NCBI RefSeq assembly: GCF_963676685.1
Contig: NC_092349.1
Location: 80,736,604-80,800,603 of the forward strand
Source of the DNA: Mytilus edulis
Lineage: Eukaryota > Mollusca > Bivalvia > Mytilida > Mytilidae
Direction of reading: 5' to 3'
Length of the DNA: 64,000 nucleotides
Both the position numbers and the translations under genes were made by a program. The notes under the pieces are model-generated. The model was not told where the DNA came from, did not search any database, and saw nothing but the letters and a program-made list of their open reading frames with translations. Shown here one piece after another: positions 22,590 to 33,883 of this stretch (position 1 is the first letter of the stretch; each line of letters begins with the position of its first letter).

Positions 22590-24230
22590 AGAGTTGTCAT
22601 AGGAAAATGACGACACAAAGACAAGCTTTGAATATAACAAAATTTAACCATATATGTGACCAGCCATGCTTTGTTTTTTAAACTTATCGGGGTAACAGGG
22701 TCAAAATGAGTTTCTTGCATTTTATGAAGTATACAATGATTAAAAAACACTGATAAGTTATTGTTAGATTCTCTCAAATAACAGAACTATGGTCAATTTT
22801 GTGGGTTTCGATTTAAGTAATACTTTCCATTTTTTCTGCAATTTTTACATTTTCATCTAAAATAGTTCCTAAGTCATATTGTGGGTTTTTTTTAAGAGGA
22901 AGAGTTGTAAAGGTTTTTTGAATAAACAAAATGTAAGCTTTGATAAATAAATAACTGAAGATTGTATTTTCTAAATTCGGTTGCAATAGCAAACATTTAC
23001 CAGAAACTGCGATCAAAATAAAACGGATTTCTAAATTTTTCATTTGTAAGGTAAACTACATTAATTGTAAAGAAAGGGATGTAAAGATATAAAATGAACA
23101 CCAACGAGCTGTGTATCATTTAATATAGCAGGAATATGACAGTTGTTATCCATTTGTTTGATGTGTTTTTGATTTTTTTAATATGGCCATTTGATTAGGA
23201 ACTTTCTGTTTTGAATTTTCCTCGGAGTTCGGTATTTTGGTGATTTTACTTTTTAATATGCTTTCTGATGTTCATTTACTTTCTAATTGTGAATACATTT
23301 TGTACTTGTATCCTGACAAAGTGATTTAATCAAAGATCCGATAATGCAGAGTAAGATGAAAAATCAAACAGTATATGGGTATTTGGTAAAAAGGATTGAA
23401 GAAAACTTTCAACACAAATATTTTGCTTACATAGATAATAAAAACCTGAATTAAACAAGGAACAAACATGGGATGAGACAATATTAGGATCCTTATGGGC
23501 AGGTATATCTTACTCAATATACAAGTACTTGGATATGGTCATATTTTCAGTGTAAAACAATGAGATTAACTACACGGAGTCCATGCTGCAATCTTATTCG
23601 AGTAGGAAAAAATTCCAAAAAAATGGGCTGTATTAATGACCAAATAAAGTAATATCAAATGCTTGGTCTTTTCAGCAATTGGCGTCCCTTTCTGATAGAA
23701 TATGATACGAAAGTGGTAAGATTGCCAATGAGACAACGCTACACAACAGACCAAAATGACACAGAACTACAGGTCAACTAACGGCAATCAACGATGCGCA
23801 AAGCCCATACCACTTAGATATAAAAAAAAAAAAAAAATGATATCAAGTAATCAGATAAAGGAGACTAGGAGTTTTTCATTTAATGTAAATGGCAAAGGAA
23901 TGCGAAAAAAAATGTCAATGCCCGTGTTGAAGACCGTACTTTGACCTATAATGGTTTACTTTTACACATTGTGACTTTAATGGCACTCATGCCACATCTT
24001 ACTATATAAATGATATCAAATTAGTTCAAATATCATCCTGAAATTAGAATTGGTCCATAAACATGTAAAATATACATAATAAAAAAAACATTGGGTTCAT
24101 TTTGACCCGACTTATCTCTATATATGAAGAACACCTAATTCTATTTTAAATTTTGGATTTTGCTCTACACACTGTGATAACATATTATGTAAGAACGATA
24201 ATAAAAAGCTTTTATTTCACAATTTTCAAA
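22590..24230 (+). other. 5' flank of duplication unit 3
   Basis: Paralogous to the flanks at 4985-7793 and 17390-19172, with insertions: a SINE-like piece at 23127-23250 and a copy of the TGCCAATGAGACAAC family at 23705-23955. No gene. Confidence 0.55.
24095..24107. promoter_or_regulatory. Imperfect inverted GGTCA repeat
   Basis: GTTCA-TTT-TGACC, the counterpart of the exact IR3 sites at 7628 and 19002 with one half-site base changed. It lies 124 bp before the ATG at 24231. Confidence 0.35.
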
Positions 24231-25358
24231 ATGGATATAAATACAATGTTAAATAATTTGTATGAAGACAATGTGAAAATTTCTAGAAACGAAACAAGCC
24301 AGAACGTTAATGTTGGGATGCCTCTTGTGAATGACATTTTGCGGTACGTTCACGAAAGGGACAAACGTTTTCAAATATAGCCATTAAATGTCGGGAGTTA
24401 CTATTCCCACCTTAAAGTGTCTCGAGCAGACGAATTTGATTATAGTGTAGTCTTAGATGTAGGATCATCTCTGGATTGGGGTATCGCAACGCCATCTTAT
24501 TATGGATATAATGGAAGCAACGAATTGGTTCTTTCATGGATTCCACTGCCTTCACCACCCCCAGGAAAATGCCTTATAGAGGTTGGAGGACTGACACAAA
24601 GATGGAATAATGAAGGTTTAAATGACGGACCAGCTTGTTTGACAATTGATGATCACATCATACCTATATCAGTGAAAAGATGGTTTAAAGCACTCGTCAG
24701 TGAAGCTATTAACCGACCACACATACGTCAGTATGTCGATGCAAAACGATTATCCGAGTCACCTGCTACTGCACTAATAATTTGCCATCCTTACATTGTA
24801 GGAGATCAAGTAAGTGTAGATCTTACACCGCTTATAAAATCACATGATTCATTCAAACCAGAGTTTGAGTGGCCTCGCCCGGGAGCAAGATGGCCATTCC
24901 GTGCAATGATTGAAGAGATAATAGCTGAAGGAATACATTTAGTTGCTAAACATCCATGTTACTGGTCTATGTCATTTGTCATGTGCGAAAAGCTATTGGT
25001 AGATTGCATTGACTCGAATGGAACTTGCCGTAAAAAGGGTCAAAGGATAATGAAGAAACTTAGAGAAATGTGGTGTCCAAAAGGAACAAAACAAGAATTA
25101 GCTTCATATCATCTTAAAAATATTCTTTTCTGGGAATGTGAAAATCATCCATATGATTCAGAATGGGATAATGACAAGCTTTCTGAAAGAATTGGGTCAA
25201 TGTGTTACCGGATCATAGAACACATACGATGTGGCAACCTGCCTCTCTATTTTCATACAGGAGTCAATTTGTTGGAGAATAAGGACAGAGACATTCTTTG
25301 CCAGGTTGTACAGAACATTCAAATGTTTTTGAGTTCGCCGGAACAAAACTTACTATAA
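24231..25358 (+). pseudogene. cGAS-like receptor with a single nonsense codon
   Basis: The frame is 1128 bp, exactly as long as the intact neighbour at 19173 and very similar to it. The only lesion is TAG at 24378-24380 (codon 50), where the sister gene has CAG for Gln50; a single C-to-T change explains it. Everything after is open to TAA: NVGSYY, DEFDYS with the E-x-D pair, VSVDLTPL with the third Asp, CRKKGQRIMKK, and ASYHLKNILFW. In a family that makes nucleotide second messengers, this would be a null allele or a very young pseudogene. The downstream codons for MSRADEFD are not a plausible restart: initiation there would lose the GS motif. Read-through is possible but unsupported. Confidence 0.88.
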
Positions 25359-26716
25359 AACTTATCCTTAATCAAGTATCAAATTTCTATCATCGTTTAA
25401 TATCTTAAATGTCTATTTTATCTATCACTACTTTAGAATAAATATTAGATTTAAAAAAGTGCATTTTGTTTTATAACATAAACGGCATACAATAAATGAA
25501 ACAAAAACTTACTTCAGCGTTTAACCATTGCATTTCGGAGTACCATTGCAGTGCAGAGTCCTTCATATTAACTTCAAAATATGAACGCACAAGTACATCA
25601 TACCCAAAGCGCTATTTTCTATACTCTGTATCTACCTATCTGTCTATCTTTTCCATTTTCAGTATGGTTTCACCAGGTTTAGATTTTCATAACTATCTGC
25701 ATTAAGAACCCGAAATGTCTATATATAAGTCCAATCGTTTGCTTTGAAGACACGATGATTTTTATCTTCGATTTGTATATACATGTATATATAAAAGTGC
25801 ATAGTGTGATAAAGAAAATACACTTAATTCTTCTAACAAAATGTAATGGAGAACAATTTGATGAAGCATTATGTTAATTATAAAATTCAGAGACTGGTTA
25901 AGATGCATACTAGGTGAATAGACAGGTGTCGAAAAGAGTTGTCAAAATTCGACTGAGATAATCTTTCCTGGGGTAGAACTTCATAAGTAATACGAAAATG
26001 TGAGAAAAACGAAAAAACATATCTGCTAAAAACTGGGATACAAAAGTTTACACTATGTTGTAATCTTCATCACTATAAAAACAACAAGGGAAAACAAAAT
26101 TAGGAGATGACTGTATTGCATTGTAAGCTTGGGAAACGGATATTTGCGACAGTAAAATCAAGTTTTACGACGGTTAAGCTTAAAATATAGTAAATGTATA
26201 TATATTCCAATGCAGCATACTGAAATAAATTCCGTTCAATATATATTTTGGCTTAAAGTGTCATGAATGAAACCATTGCATTTTTAAACATCTAAACATT
26301 GTGACGTACATATGAGAAATTGTCAATGATAAAGCTTTGAAAAGTCAAAAGAGAATATTTTCACGCAAAAATTTCACTGGCTAATACATGTATCTCGAAA
26401 ACATGCACATTGACCTATATATTTGTTTTTCTCTTTTGATTCCTTTATTAATCCTCTATCAATATAAACTAGTGTTTTGAAAAGTTAATTATTTTGAAAC
26501 TGAGAAACGAACTTCCATAAGATATTTTGAAGATTCATTTTAAGTATAGGAATAATAAACCTTGATATGACCCGCCTATAGCTATGATATCAAAGGACAT
26601 AAAGTTTTCTGTTCTCTGCATGTATCCTTTCATTCGTTACTCTATCCTGTGTATCACATACATACATATATTTCATGTATATAAAACACCAGATCCTTAA
26701 TTACACGTACAGATAT
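25359..26716. other. Unassigned intergenic sequence
   Basis: About 1.35 kb without a recognised gene. The first 100 bp show weak similarity to the other 3' flanks. A TATAAAA lies at 26679, 138 bp before the next copy's first base. Confidence 0.35.
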
Positions 26717-26726
26717 GAAATTCCCC
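26717..26726 (-). promoter_or_regulatory. kappaB-like decamer
   Basis: The minus-strand reading is GGGGAATTTC, ending 97 bp before the ATG at 26823. Conserved in position with 11770 and 34283. Confidence 0.4.
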
Positions 26727-26822
26727 TTTTAAATTTTTATCTTTGGAAATGTCATGAAAGTGATAACGGCAGATAAGAAAAAAACATTATTTCACAATTC
26801 CAGTTAACGTTTACCTATAAAC

Positions 26823-27923
26823 ATGGATAATACAATGTTAAATAAATTGTATAAAGACAATGTTAAAATGACAAGAAACGAAAGAAAACAGAATGTTGAA
26901 TTTGTGATTTCTATCGTCAATCAAATTTTCCAGAACATCCACGAAAAAGACAGGCGGTTTAAAACACAAATGCTGCATTTTGGTAGTTACTATTCTCGTC
27001 TAAAAGTGTCCCGAACAGACGAGTTTGACTATAGTGGTGTGTTATATGTAGACTTTCGGAAAACCAGCTTGTTATGAATATAATGAAAACAAAAAAGTGG
27101 TTAGTACGTCGATTTCTCTCCCGTCACCTGCTGCAGGAAAATCTTTTACACAGATGCCAGAGCTCATACAAAAGTGGAACAATGAACGTTTAAACGACAG
27201 CTTGTTTGACAATTGGTGACCACATTGTACCTATAAAAGTTATAAGAAGATTTAAAGCACTCGTCAGTGAAGCTGTAAACCGACCGCAAATACGACAATA
27301 TGTCGAAGTGGAAAACTATCCGAATCACCTGCCGTTACTTTAACGATAAAACATACCACAATTACAACAGCAGTAATCAGTGTAGATCTCTCACCTCTAA
27401 TTGAAGCACACCTTCAATTCAAACCAGAATTTGGTTGACCGAGATTCGGAGTTAACTGGCCATCGTGGACTAAAACGAACGAAATTGAAAGAGAAGGAAT
27501 TCATCAAGTTGCTAAAGATCCATTGTATTGGTCAATGTCGTTCGTAACATGTGAAAAGAAGTTGCTAGATGGCATTGACTAATATGGTACTTGTCGTAAA
27601 AAAGTCAACGAATAATGAAGAAACTTAGAGAAATATGGTGTCCGAAAGGAACAAAACAGGAACTTACTTCGTATCATCTTAAAAATATTCTTTTCTGGGA
27701 ATGTGAAAATCATCCATATGATTCAGAGTGGACTAATGACAAGCTTTCTGTAAGAGTTGAGTCAATGTGTTATCTGACCATACAACACATACAGCGAGGT
27801 AAACTGCCCTTATACTTCCAGGGGTAAATTTGCTGGAGAATAAGGACAAAAATGTTCTATAAAGGCAGGTTGAACAGAACATTTTGAAATTTTTGAAAGA
27901 CCTAGGACATAATATTATTTTGA
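26823..27923 (+). pseudogene. cGAS-like receptor, multiply broken copy
   Basis: It begins MDNTMLNKLYKDNVKM and keeps HFGSYYSRLKVSRTDEFDYS, so the GS motif and the E-x-D pair are readable. A deletion of about 14 nt near 27050 shifts the frame. Later the frame shifts again (about 27195 and 27310), TGG becomes TGA in the FGWP block (about 27437), and TAA replaces a codon after GID (about 27580). The C-terminal block MKKLREIWCPKGTKQELTSY and the following HLKNILFWECE are clean. The gene dissolves near 27835 and the ancestral stop lies about 27921. Nearest relatives are the copies at 11900 and 34393. Not functional. Confidence 0.88.
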
Positions 27924-30436
27924 ATCATTATTTCCAATAATTAAAAGTATTTGTTATTTACATTATATAAAATGGTACTTTGCCGTATCGTTATACGAAA
28001 TTAACTGTTGAAAGTGACCTGTGTAGTGAACAGTTAAGACACAAAAAAAATGAAAAACCCAAACAATCCATATTGCTTATAAACTGGGGTTGTAATTTAA
28101 AACGATAGAATTGATTAAAAATTTGCCAGATAATGTTTATATCTTTAAAAAAACAAATACAAAAGAAAGGGTCAAGGAGCTTTTTCTAAACTTTAGGTTA
28201 TGCAAAATTGTCACAATTGGTACAGACAATAAATAATTAAAAAAAAACATTATTATATGGTTTCAGAAAACAAAATGAAAACAGTTAGAACTCGTTTCTT
28301 GCTTCTAAATATATAAATTTATTACACATACCTTTATATAAGTTTCAATACGGGAGCTCATCCCCAGTTTTGGCTGAGGTTCGTGCTGGTTGGGCTTTAG
28401 TTTTATGTGTTTTGTTTTATGTGCCTTTTTGTAATGTTTTTTTTGTCAGTTTGTGTTCGATTTATAAGTTTTTATTTTCGTAGAATATCTTTCGCCTCTC
28501 TCTCTTATCTGTAGTGGAAAATAAGAACAATTGGACATCATTTGTATAAACTACTGTTTTTGCAACATCGTGTTGATAAGAATAAGAACACTTTTAATAA
28601 GTGAAACCAAGTAAAAATATTAAAGGATATTTAAGATAAAATTAAAACACAAAACTTGAAATAGGGGGTCTTTATCCAAAGCGTTTGTGTGCGAAACTTA
28701 TCTCTTTCCTTATCTGCATGATGTAATTTATTTTTTATCATTGATTTTAAAATACAGCGAGTTCGGTATTTGTAATATCTTACTATTAACTTTCACTTCC
28801 GCTATGTTATTTGACGACAGGAGAGCGTGAAAGTGAAAATATTCAACTCCTTCATATGTTTTCTACTTGTGGCCATTGTTAAACCAATTACGTTGACCGT
28901 TTCCTTTTCCCCTTCTTGTAGCATCCACTTATCTAAGAATGGTATTACAATACGTTACTTTTCCTAAATTGAATATAATCATGTTTTGATATAATCTTGA
29001 CAATGCCAGCACTTCATTGGTTTGAACTCAAGGACATTTTTCACATGAGGATATAATAGTAAAACCACCCATATTGATTTTCATATTTAGCTACTTCTAC
29101 ATTTTGTTTCGACAAGGGAAATGCAAAACATGACTTCAATCATATTGTGCACAATATATAACCTAAAATGATATATGAATTGTAATCCTAATCTTTCCAC
29201 GGATTCACATCAAACGAAAAAATGAAGATATGCACAATATGAACGGTGACAGCCTTTTGATTAGAAATTTAAGGTTTGTCTATATCTTATTAAATTCAAA
29301 TCGTAGACTAGAGAATCTTCTATGTGTATGTATATGGGCAAAGTATATAGTTTGGTATAGCAAACACATATTATCATTCAGACAAACAAAAATGGGAACA
29401 CAAAACTTTTAGTCCCGATATTTCATCAACTTTAGGTACTGCTTTTTGAAGGAAATGCAGATAAATGAATAAGTGGAGAACTTGCACGTAAATATCATTT
29501 TCGGAATGTGTCAAAGAGGCAACAACCAGCTCAAAGAGCAGAAAACAGCAGAAGACCACCAATGGGTCTTCAGCACAGCAAGAAAATCCCGCACCGGGAG
29601 GTAGGATTCAGTCGATCATGTTCAAGACCGTTCGTTACCTGTCTAGGTGTATATTCAATTATACACCTAAAATGATACTTGTGTTATTTCATCTTTCATT
29701 CAACTGCTTTAAGACTGGTCAGATTATTAGAAGTCATCAGTAAAGTCAATTCTGATTTATCCTTTTTCGAAAATCAAATATACAAAAATAAGCTGATTAA
29801 AATTTATGTGTTTATTCGTGTTATCTAATACACATGACTGTTTTGGCTTATTCACGTGTACATTCACATGTATGCTTTTGTTTATTTAGAAAACATTCAC
29901 CATTAGTCGTGATTGGACCTTCAAAATTTGACAATTTTTTAGTTCAAAATTGAAACTTATTTAACATGAATTTCCAAAGCGGGAATAGTTTTCTTAGTTT
30001 ATCAAACTACTGTTTATTCGAAGCTCAGTTTTCGGTGCAGCTTATCCATCGCCCAACCCAATAACTATTTGTAAGGAGAATGAATATAAGTTTCATTTAT
30101 TTGTATACTGAATATTTTTGTTTTGTTTCTGTAGATATTTCAGCATAGCAACGGACAGTAGATATGTTATATATAACTGAGACTATCTATATATGTTTGT
30201 TTAATCAATTTTGGAAATTTAGCTGCCCTGGCGAGCTGATCCCGTAATGATATGGGGTTTTCGTTTAATGTATACTAGCATGAGTGTAGTGGAGAATGTA
30301 AACAACAATGTTAAAGCCTTCCATGAGTTAACCTATACAGTACAGAACGCTATAAAAGACAAACTGTGAATCAATTCAAAAGAAAAACAAAGCAATGCTC
30401 TTCAAATTAATTTGGCTTTTCTACTGTTTTGATTTT
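27924..30436. other. Intergenic sequence with repeat pieces
   Basis: No gene recognised. Contents: ISRE-like GAAAGTGAAA at 28829-28838, preceded 30 bp away by the inverse near-match TTTCACTTCC at 28791; a reversed retroelement tail piece at 29505-29605; otherwise AT-rich sequence. Confidence 0.4.
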
Positions 30437-30482
30437 AACGCTTCTGATGAGTCTTTTGTAGACAAAACGCCCGTATGGCGTA
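30437..30482 (+). ncRNA. Degenerate hammerhead ribozyme
   Basis: CTGATGA is intact, stem II reads GTCTTTTGTAGAC, but the GAAAC box reads AAAAC (G12 to A), loop GCCC, GTA triplet, TGGCGTA. Loss of G12, the general base, predicts inactivity. It is an isolated plus-strand piece of the 355-bp family. Confidence 0.6.
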
Positions 30483-31705
30483 CACAATGTTTGTTTTGGC
30501 ATCTTTTATGATTTTATTCACGAAAAACCCAAATGGTATTGGCAACCAACGAAAACCATCGGATAGCATAATCCTTGCTTCGGACGGTAAAAAAAAATGT
30601 TACAGATTTTGTTGCCTGCAAAATTTTGATTGCCACATGAAAAAGGGTAAGTTCGGAAGGGTGCACTATACTCTTAAGTCGGGTTAGTGTAAGGGTTAGG
30701 ATTAGCCTTGATTTAAAATGATACATTTATCTGACCATTTTTTAATAATCGGGATGGGTTTTATTCCAAATAAATAAATGAAATGTTCTCTAAGTTGATA
30801 TATCTTTAAGAATTTCTCATAGTTGGTTTCAGGGATGGGCATGATTACTGACAAATGTAATCGATTAATAATCGATTACATGAAGGATTTTTGTGCAATC
30901 GATTAATAATCGATTACACTTATTTTTGTATGTAATTGATTACAATCGATTACTTTATCAAAAGTAATTACATTACTTTTCGATTACTGTCGATTACATA
31001 CTATAAAATGATGAAGAAAGTTTAAACACAACTATGCTGCTTAACTTATTTAGAGTATAAATTTAGAACATTTTTAAAGCATGGTTTCAAAATGTTATTT
31101 TGTCAGTTGTTTTCTAGATGGATGCTCTTCTCTCACAGTATGTTTAAACTATTTAAAGTTCTTAAGTCAGTGATGATAAACATGCATATGCTTGGAATGA
31201 CATAGACCATTGCATCAATTGCTTCTTTATATTACAGGTCATTTTCATAATAGTTTGCACATTTTTGCTGTCATACTGACTTAAGTTTGATTTTAATTTA
31301 TTTTTATTAGACATATTTGAATAAAATTCTTTGCAATGTGAGAGGTTTCCTCTGAAAACAATATATATATAAAAAAAAATAAAAAATTAGTTGATCTAAT
31401 TTTAAAAGAAGGAAATTTATAATTTATAGTAACATGAATGAATTCATCCTCTTGTTTGGATAATCCCCATAATTACACCTTATAAAACTGTCAATGGAGA
31501 ACAATTTATAACCTTATAATGTAATAAATCTCTCACTTATGATTAATTAGAAATATTGAAATCAAAACATAGTCTGTGTCTCATTGATTAGAAGTCTTTG
31601 ATCATCTGATTAGTAAAATCAATGAACAATACACATTTTAGTGTCTTATTGAAAGTAAAGCTTTAAAGTTAATAGTTATCAAAGGTACCAGGATTATAAT
31701 TTAGT

Positions 31706-31749
31706 ACGCCAGACGCGCGTTTCGTCTACATAAGACTCATCAGTGACGT
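31706..31749 (-). ncRNA. Hammerhead ribozyme, type I, intact
   Basis: Minus strand: stem I ACGTCA, CTGATGA, stem II GTCT-TATGT-AGAC, GAAA, stem III of A-U and C-G around a GCGC loop, GTC cleavage triplet, TGGCGT. Stem I pairs over six positions (one G-U). All catalytic nucleotides of the hammerhead core are present. It is expected to cut after the GTC, giving unit-length RNA when two monomers are transcribed together. Confidence 0.85.
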
Positions 31750-32060
31750 TCATATCAAAATATTTATAAAGCCAAACAATAAAAAAGTTGAAGAGCATTG
31801 AGGATCCAAAATTCCAAAACGTTGTGCCAAATACGGCTAAGGTAATCTATGCCTGGGATAAGAAAATCCTTAGTTTTTCGAAAAATTCAAAGTTTGGTAG
31901 ACAGGTAATTTATAAAAATGACCACATTATTGATTTTCATGTCAACACCGAAATGTTGACTACTGGGCTGGTTATACCCTTGGGGACGAAACGTCCACCA
32001 GCAGTGGCATCGACCTAGTGGTGTAAATAGTTATCAAAGGTACCAGGATTATTATTTAGT

Positions 32061-32104
32061 ACGCCAGACGCGCGTTTGGTCTACATAAGACTCATCAGTG
32101 ACGC
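32061..32104 (-). ncRNA. Hammerhead ribozyme with G12 mutated
   Basis: Identical to the copy 355 bp upstream through the core except that GAAAC reads CAAAC on the minus strand (plus-strand G at 32078 instead of C). G12 acts as the general base in hammerhead cleavage, so this unit is predicted inactive. Confidence 0.8.
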
Positions 32105-32429
32105 TCATATCAAAATATTTATAAAGCCAAACAATAAAAAAGTTGAAGAGCATTGAGGATCCAAAATTCCAAAACGTTGTGCCAAATACGGCTACGGTCA
32201 TCTATGCCTGGGATAAGAAAATCCTTAGTTTTTCGAAAAATTCAAAGTTTGGTAGACAGGTAATTTATAAAAATGACCACATTATTGATATTCATGTCAA
32301 CACCGAAATGTTGACTACTGGGCTGGTGATACCCTCGGGGACGAAAGAATTTTATTACAATAACGCATACTACTTCAATGTAGTATATAACGTAACTTGT
32401 TACAAAATGATAGAAATTATTATAAATTA

Positions 32430-32640
32430 AGGAATGTATCTCCCTCATGCAAAGCTCTGATTCCTTTCATGGATTTGGCTATACTTTTTGGACCTTATGG
32501 ATTATAGCTCTTCATCTTTTATATAAGCTTTGGATTTCAAATATTTTGGCCACGAGCATCACTGAAGAGACATGTATTGTCGAAATGCGCATTTGGTGCA
32601 AGAAAATTGGTACCGTTAATTTTATTACAAAATGTAGGAC
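32430..32640 (+). repeat. Second retrozyme-like lineage, plus orientation
   Basis: Repeats CATGCAAAGCTCTGATTCC through AATTGGTACCGTTAAT. A reverse-complement copy spans 33524-33745 and a further plus-strand copy 53720-53885. Each includes a hammerhead. The pieces at 32430 and 33524 are inverted to each other about 0.9 kb apart, one inside and one outside the hAT element. Confidence 0.75.
32556..32599 (+). ncRNA. Hammerhead ribozyme, second lineage
   Basis: Stem I GCATCA, CTGAAGA (fits CUGANGA), stem II GACATGTATTGTC, GAAA, stem III U-A closing a GCGC loop, ATT triplet, TGGTGC. Stem I pairs over all six positions with one G-U. The cleavage triplet AUU fits NUH but is less favourable than AUC. 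Confidence 0.75.
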
Positions 32641-33523
32641 TACATGTATTTTCATATTCTGAATCTATTTTCTTATTTTCAACACTTTTGGGTATTATAT
32701 AAAAGGTCTAGAAGTATTGACAAACATTTAAAGTCCCTTATTTCAAAAGCTGGAAATATAGTAAATTTTGTACGGAGATCTGATTGATCTTAATGTAAAT
32801 TTAAATAAGGTATATGATAAACTCTCAAGTAAAATTAATACACTATATTTTATCAGTACTATAAACTGATGAATACATGCAGTTGTCTATTTTCATTTAA
32901 ATTATAGGTTTTATTTTATTAAACTATTTAACTAAAGTTATCGAAATGTAATCGAAAGTAATCGATGATTACATCATAATTTTTGCTGTAATCGATTAAA
33001 TAACGATTACATGTAATCGAAAAAACGGTCGATTACAGATTACTGTCGAATACTTGAAAAAATGTAATTAATTACAATCGATTACGATTACAGATTACGA
33101 TTATCCCATCCCTGGTTGGTTTTAGATTTTATCCGTTCATCAATTTCCAAAAACGAAAGTAAGAAGATTAAAATCGGAAACTGAACCATTGCCAAATAGA
33201 AAAAAAAACCAATAAAAAACACTTTACTGCACAAAAAGTTATTGATAAACACAAAAGAGCACAACTAGATGATCGGAGCTAATTTTATGCCAATACTTCC
33301 CATTTTCCTAATCTGGTTACTCCTCTTAAAATCAATTGATAAATCACAAATGTAATTGATGCATGAAACAGCGGCGGATTTGTAGTTGTATATATATTCT
33401 TGCAATCAATAATATTTTGCCAAACTTTATTATAAGAATTAAAATTAAAATATGATTAAAACACAAGCGTTCTAATTGTGAAAGCACATAAAAAATACCC
33501 TCTCAAGTCCTATCATATTGAAT

Positions 33524-33870
33524 TTAAACTTTTGTTTCATCCATTTGGACAATAAAATTAACGGTACCAATTTTCTTGCACCAGATGCGAATTTCGACAA
33601 TACATGTCTCTTCAGTGATGCTCGTGGCCAAAATATTTGAAATCCAAAGCTTATATAAAAGATAAAGAGCTATAATCCAAAAGATCCAAAAAGTATAGCC
33701 AAATCCGTGAAAGGAATCAGAGCTTTGCATGAGGGAGATACATTCCTTAATTTATAATAATTTCGAATATTTCGTAACAGCAAATTTTAATAACACAAAA
33801 AATCCGTATTTTCATGCCAGTACCGAAGTACTGGCTACTGGGGTGGTGATACCCTCGGGGACTAATAGTC
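33524..33870 (-). repeat. Retrozyme-like monomer, second lineage
   Basis: One near full-length unit: from the TTGGTACC-type end through the hammerhead to GGTGATACCCTCGGGGAC at about 33845. That end is shared with the 355-bp family (32325-32342), showing that both lineages belong to one superfamily. Confidence 0.65.
33578..33621 (-). ncRNA. Hammerhead ribozyme, second lineage, intact
   Basis: Minus strand: GCATCA, CTGAAGA, GACATGTATTGTC, GAAA, TTCGCA, TC, TGGTGC. Core and stem I are complete. Confidence 0.75.
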
Positions 33871-33883
33871 CTCCCTAAAACAC

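Larger units (their letters stand above)
31675..32345 (-). repeat. Tandem retrozyme-like repeat, 355-bp period
   Basis: Two monomers repeat with a period of exactly 355 bp: GTTATCAAAGGTACCAGG at 31675 and again at 32030. The copies are nearly identical, implying a recent insertion. Each carries a hammerhead on the minus strand. The short frames at 31788 and 32143 are the same repeat sequence and need not be translated. Confidence 0.85.
30830..33114. mobile_element. hAT-like non-autonomous DNA transposon with 8-bp target duplication
   Basis: The left end reads CAGGGATGGGCATGATTAC and the right end CGATTATCCCATCCCTG, giving inverted ends with CAGGGATGGG. The flanks are identical: GTTGGTTT at 30822-30829 and 33115-33122. 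An 8-bp duplication and CAG-GxTGGG-like ends are hallmarks of the hAT superfamily. Both subterminal regions (30840-31000 and 32935-33105) are dense in ATCGATTA/TAATCGAT words in inverted arrangement. No transposase frame is present. Inside, at 31675-32640, sits retrozyme-like repeat DNA that probably inserted later. Confidence 0.85.

Noticed and set aside
24417-25358. Restart gene after the nonsense codon of the 24231 copy
   Set aside because: The first in-frame codon there is GTG, not ATG, and the product would lack the GS motif.
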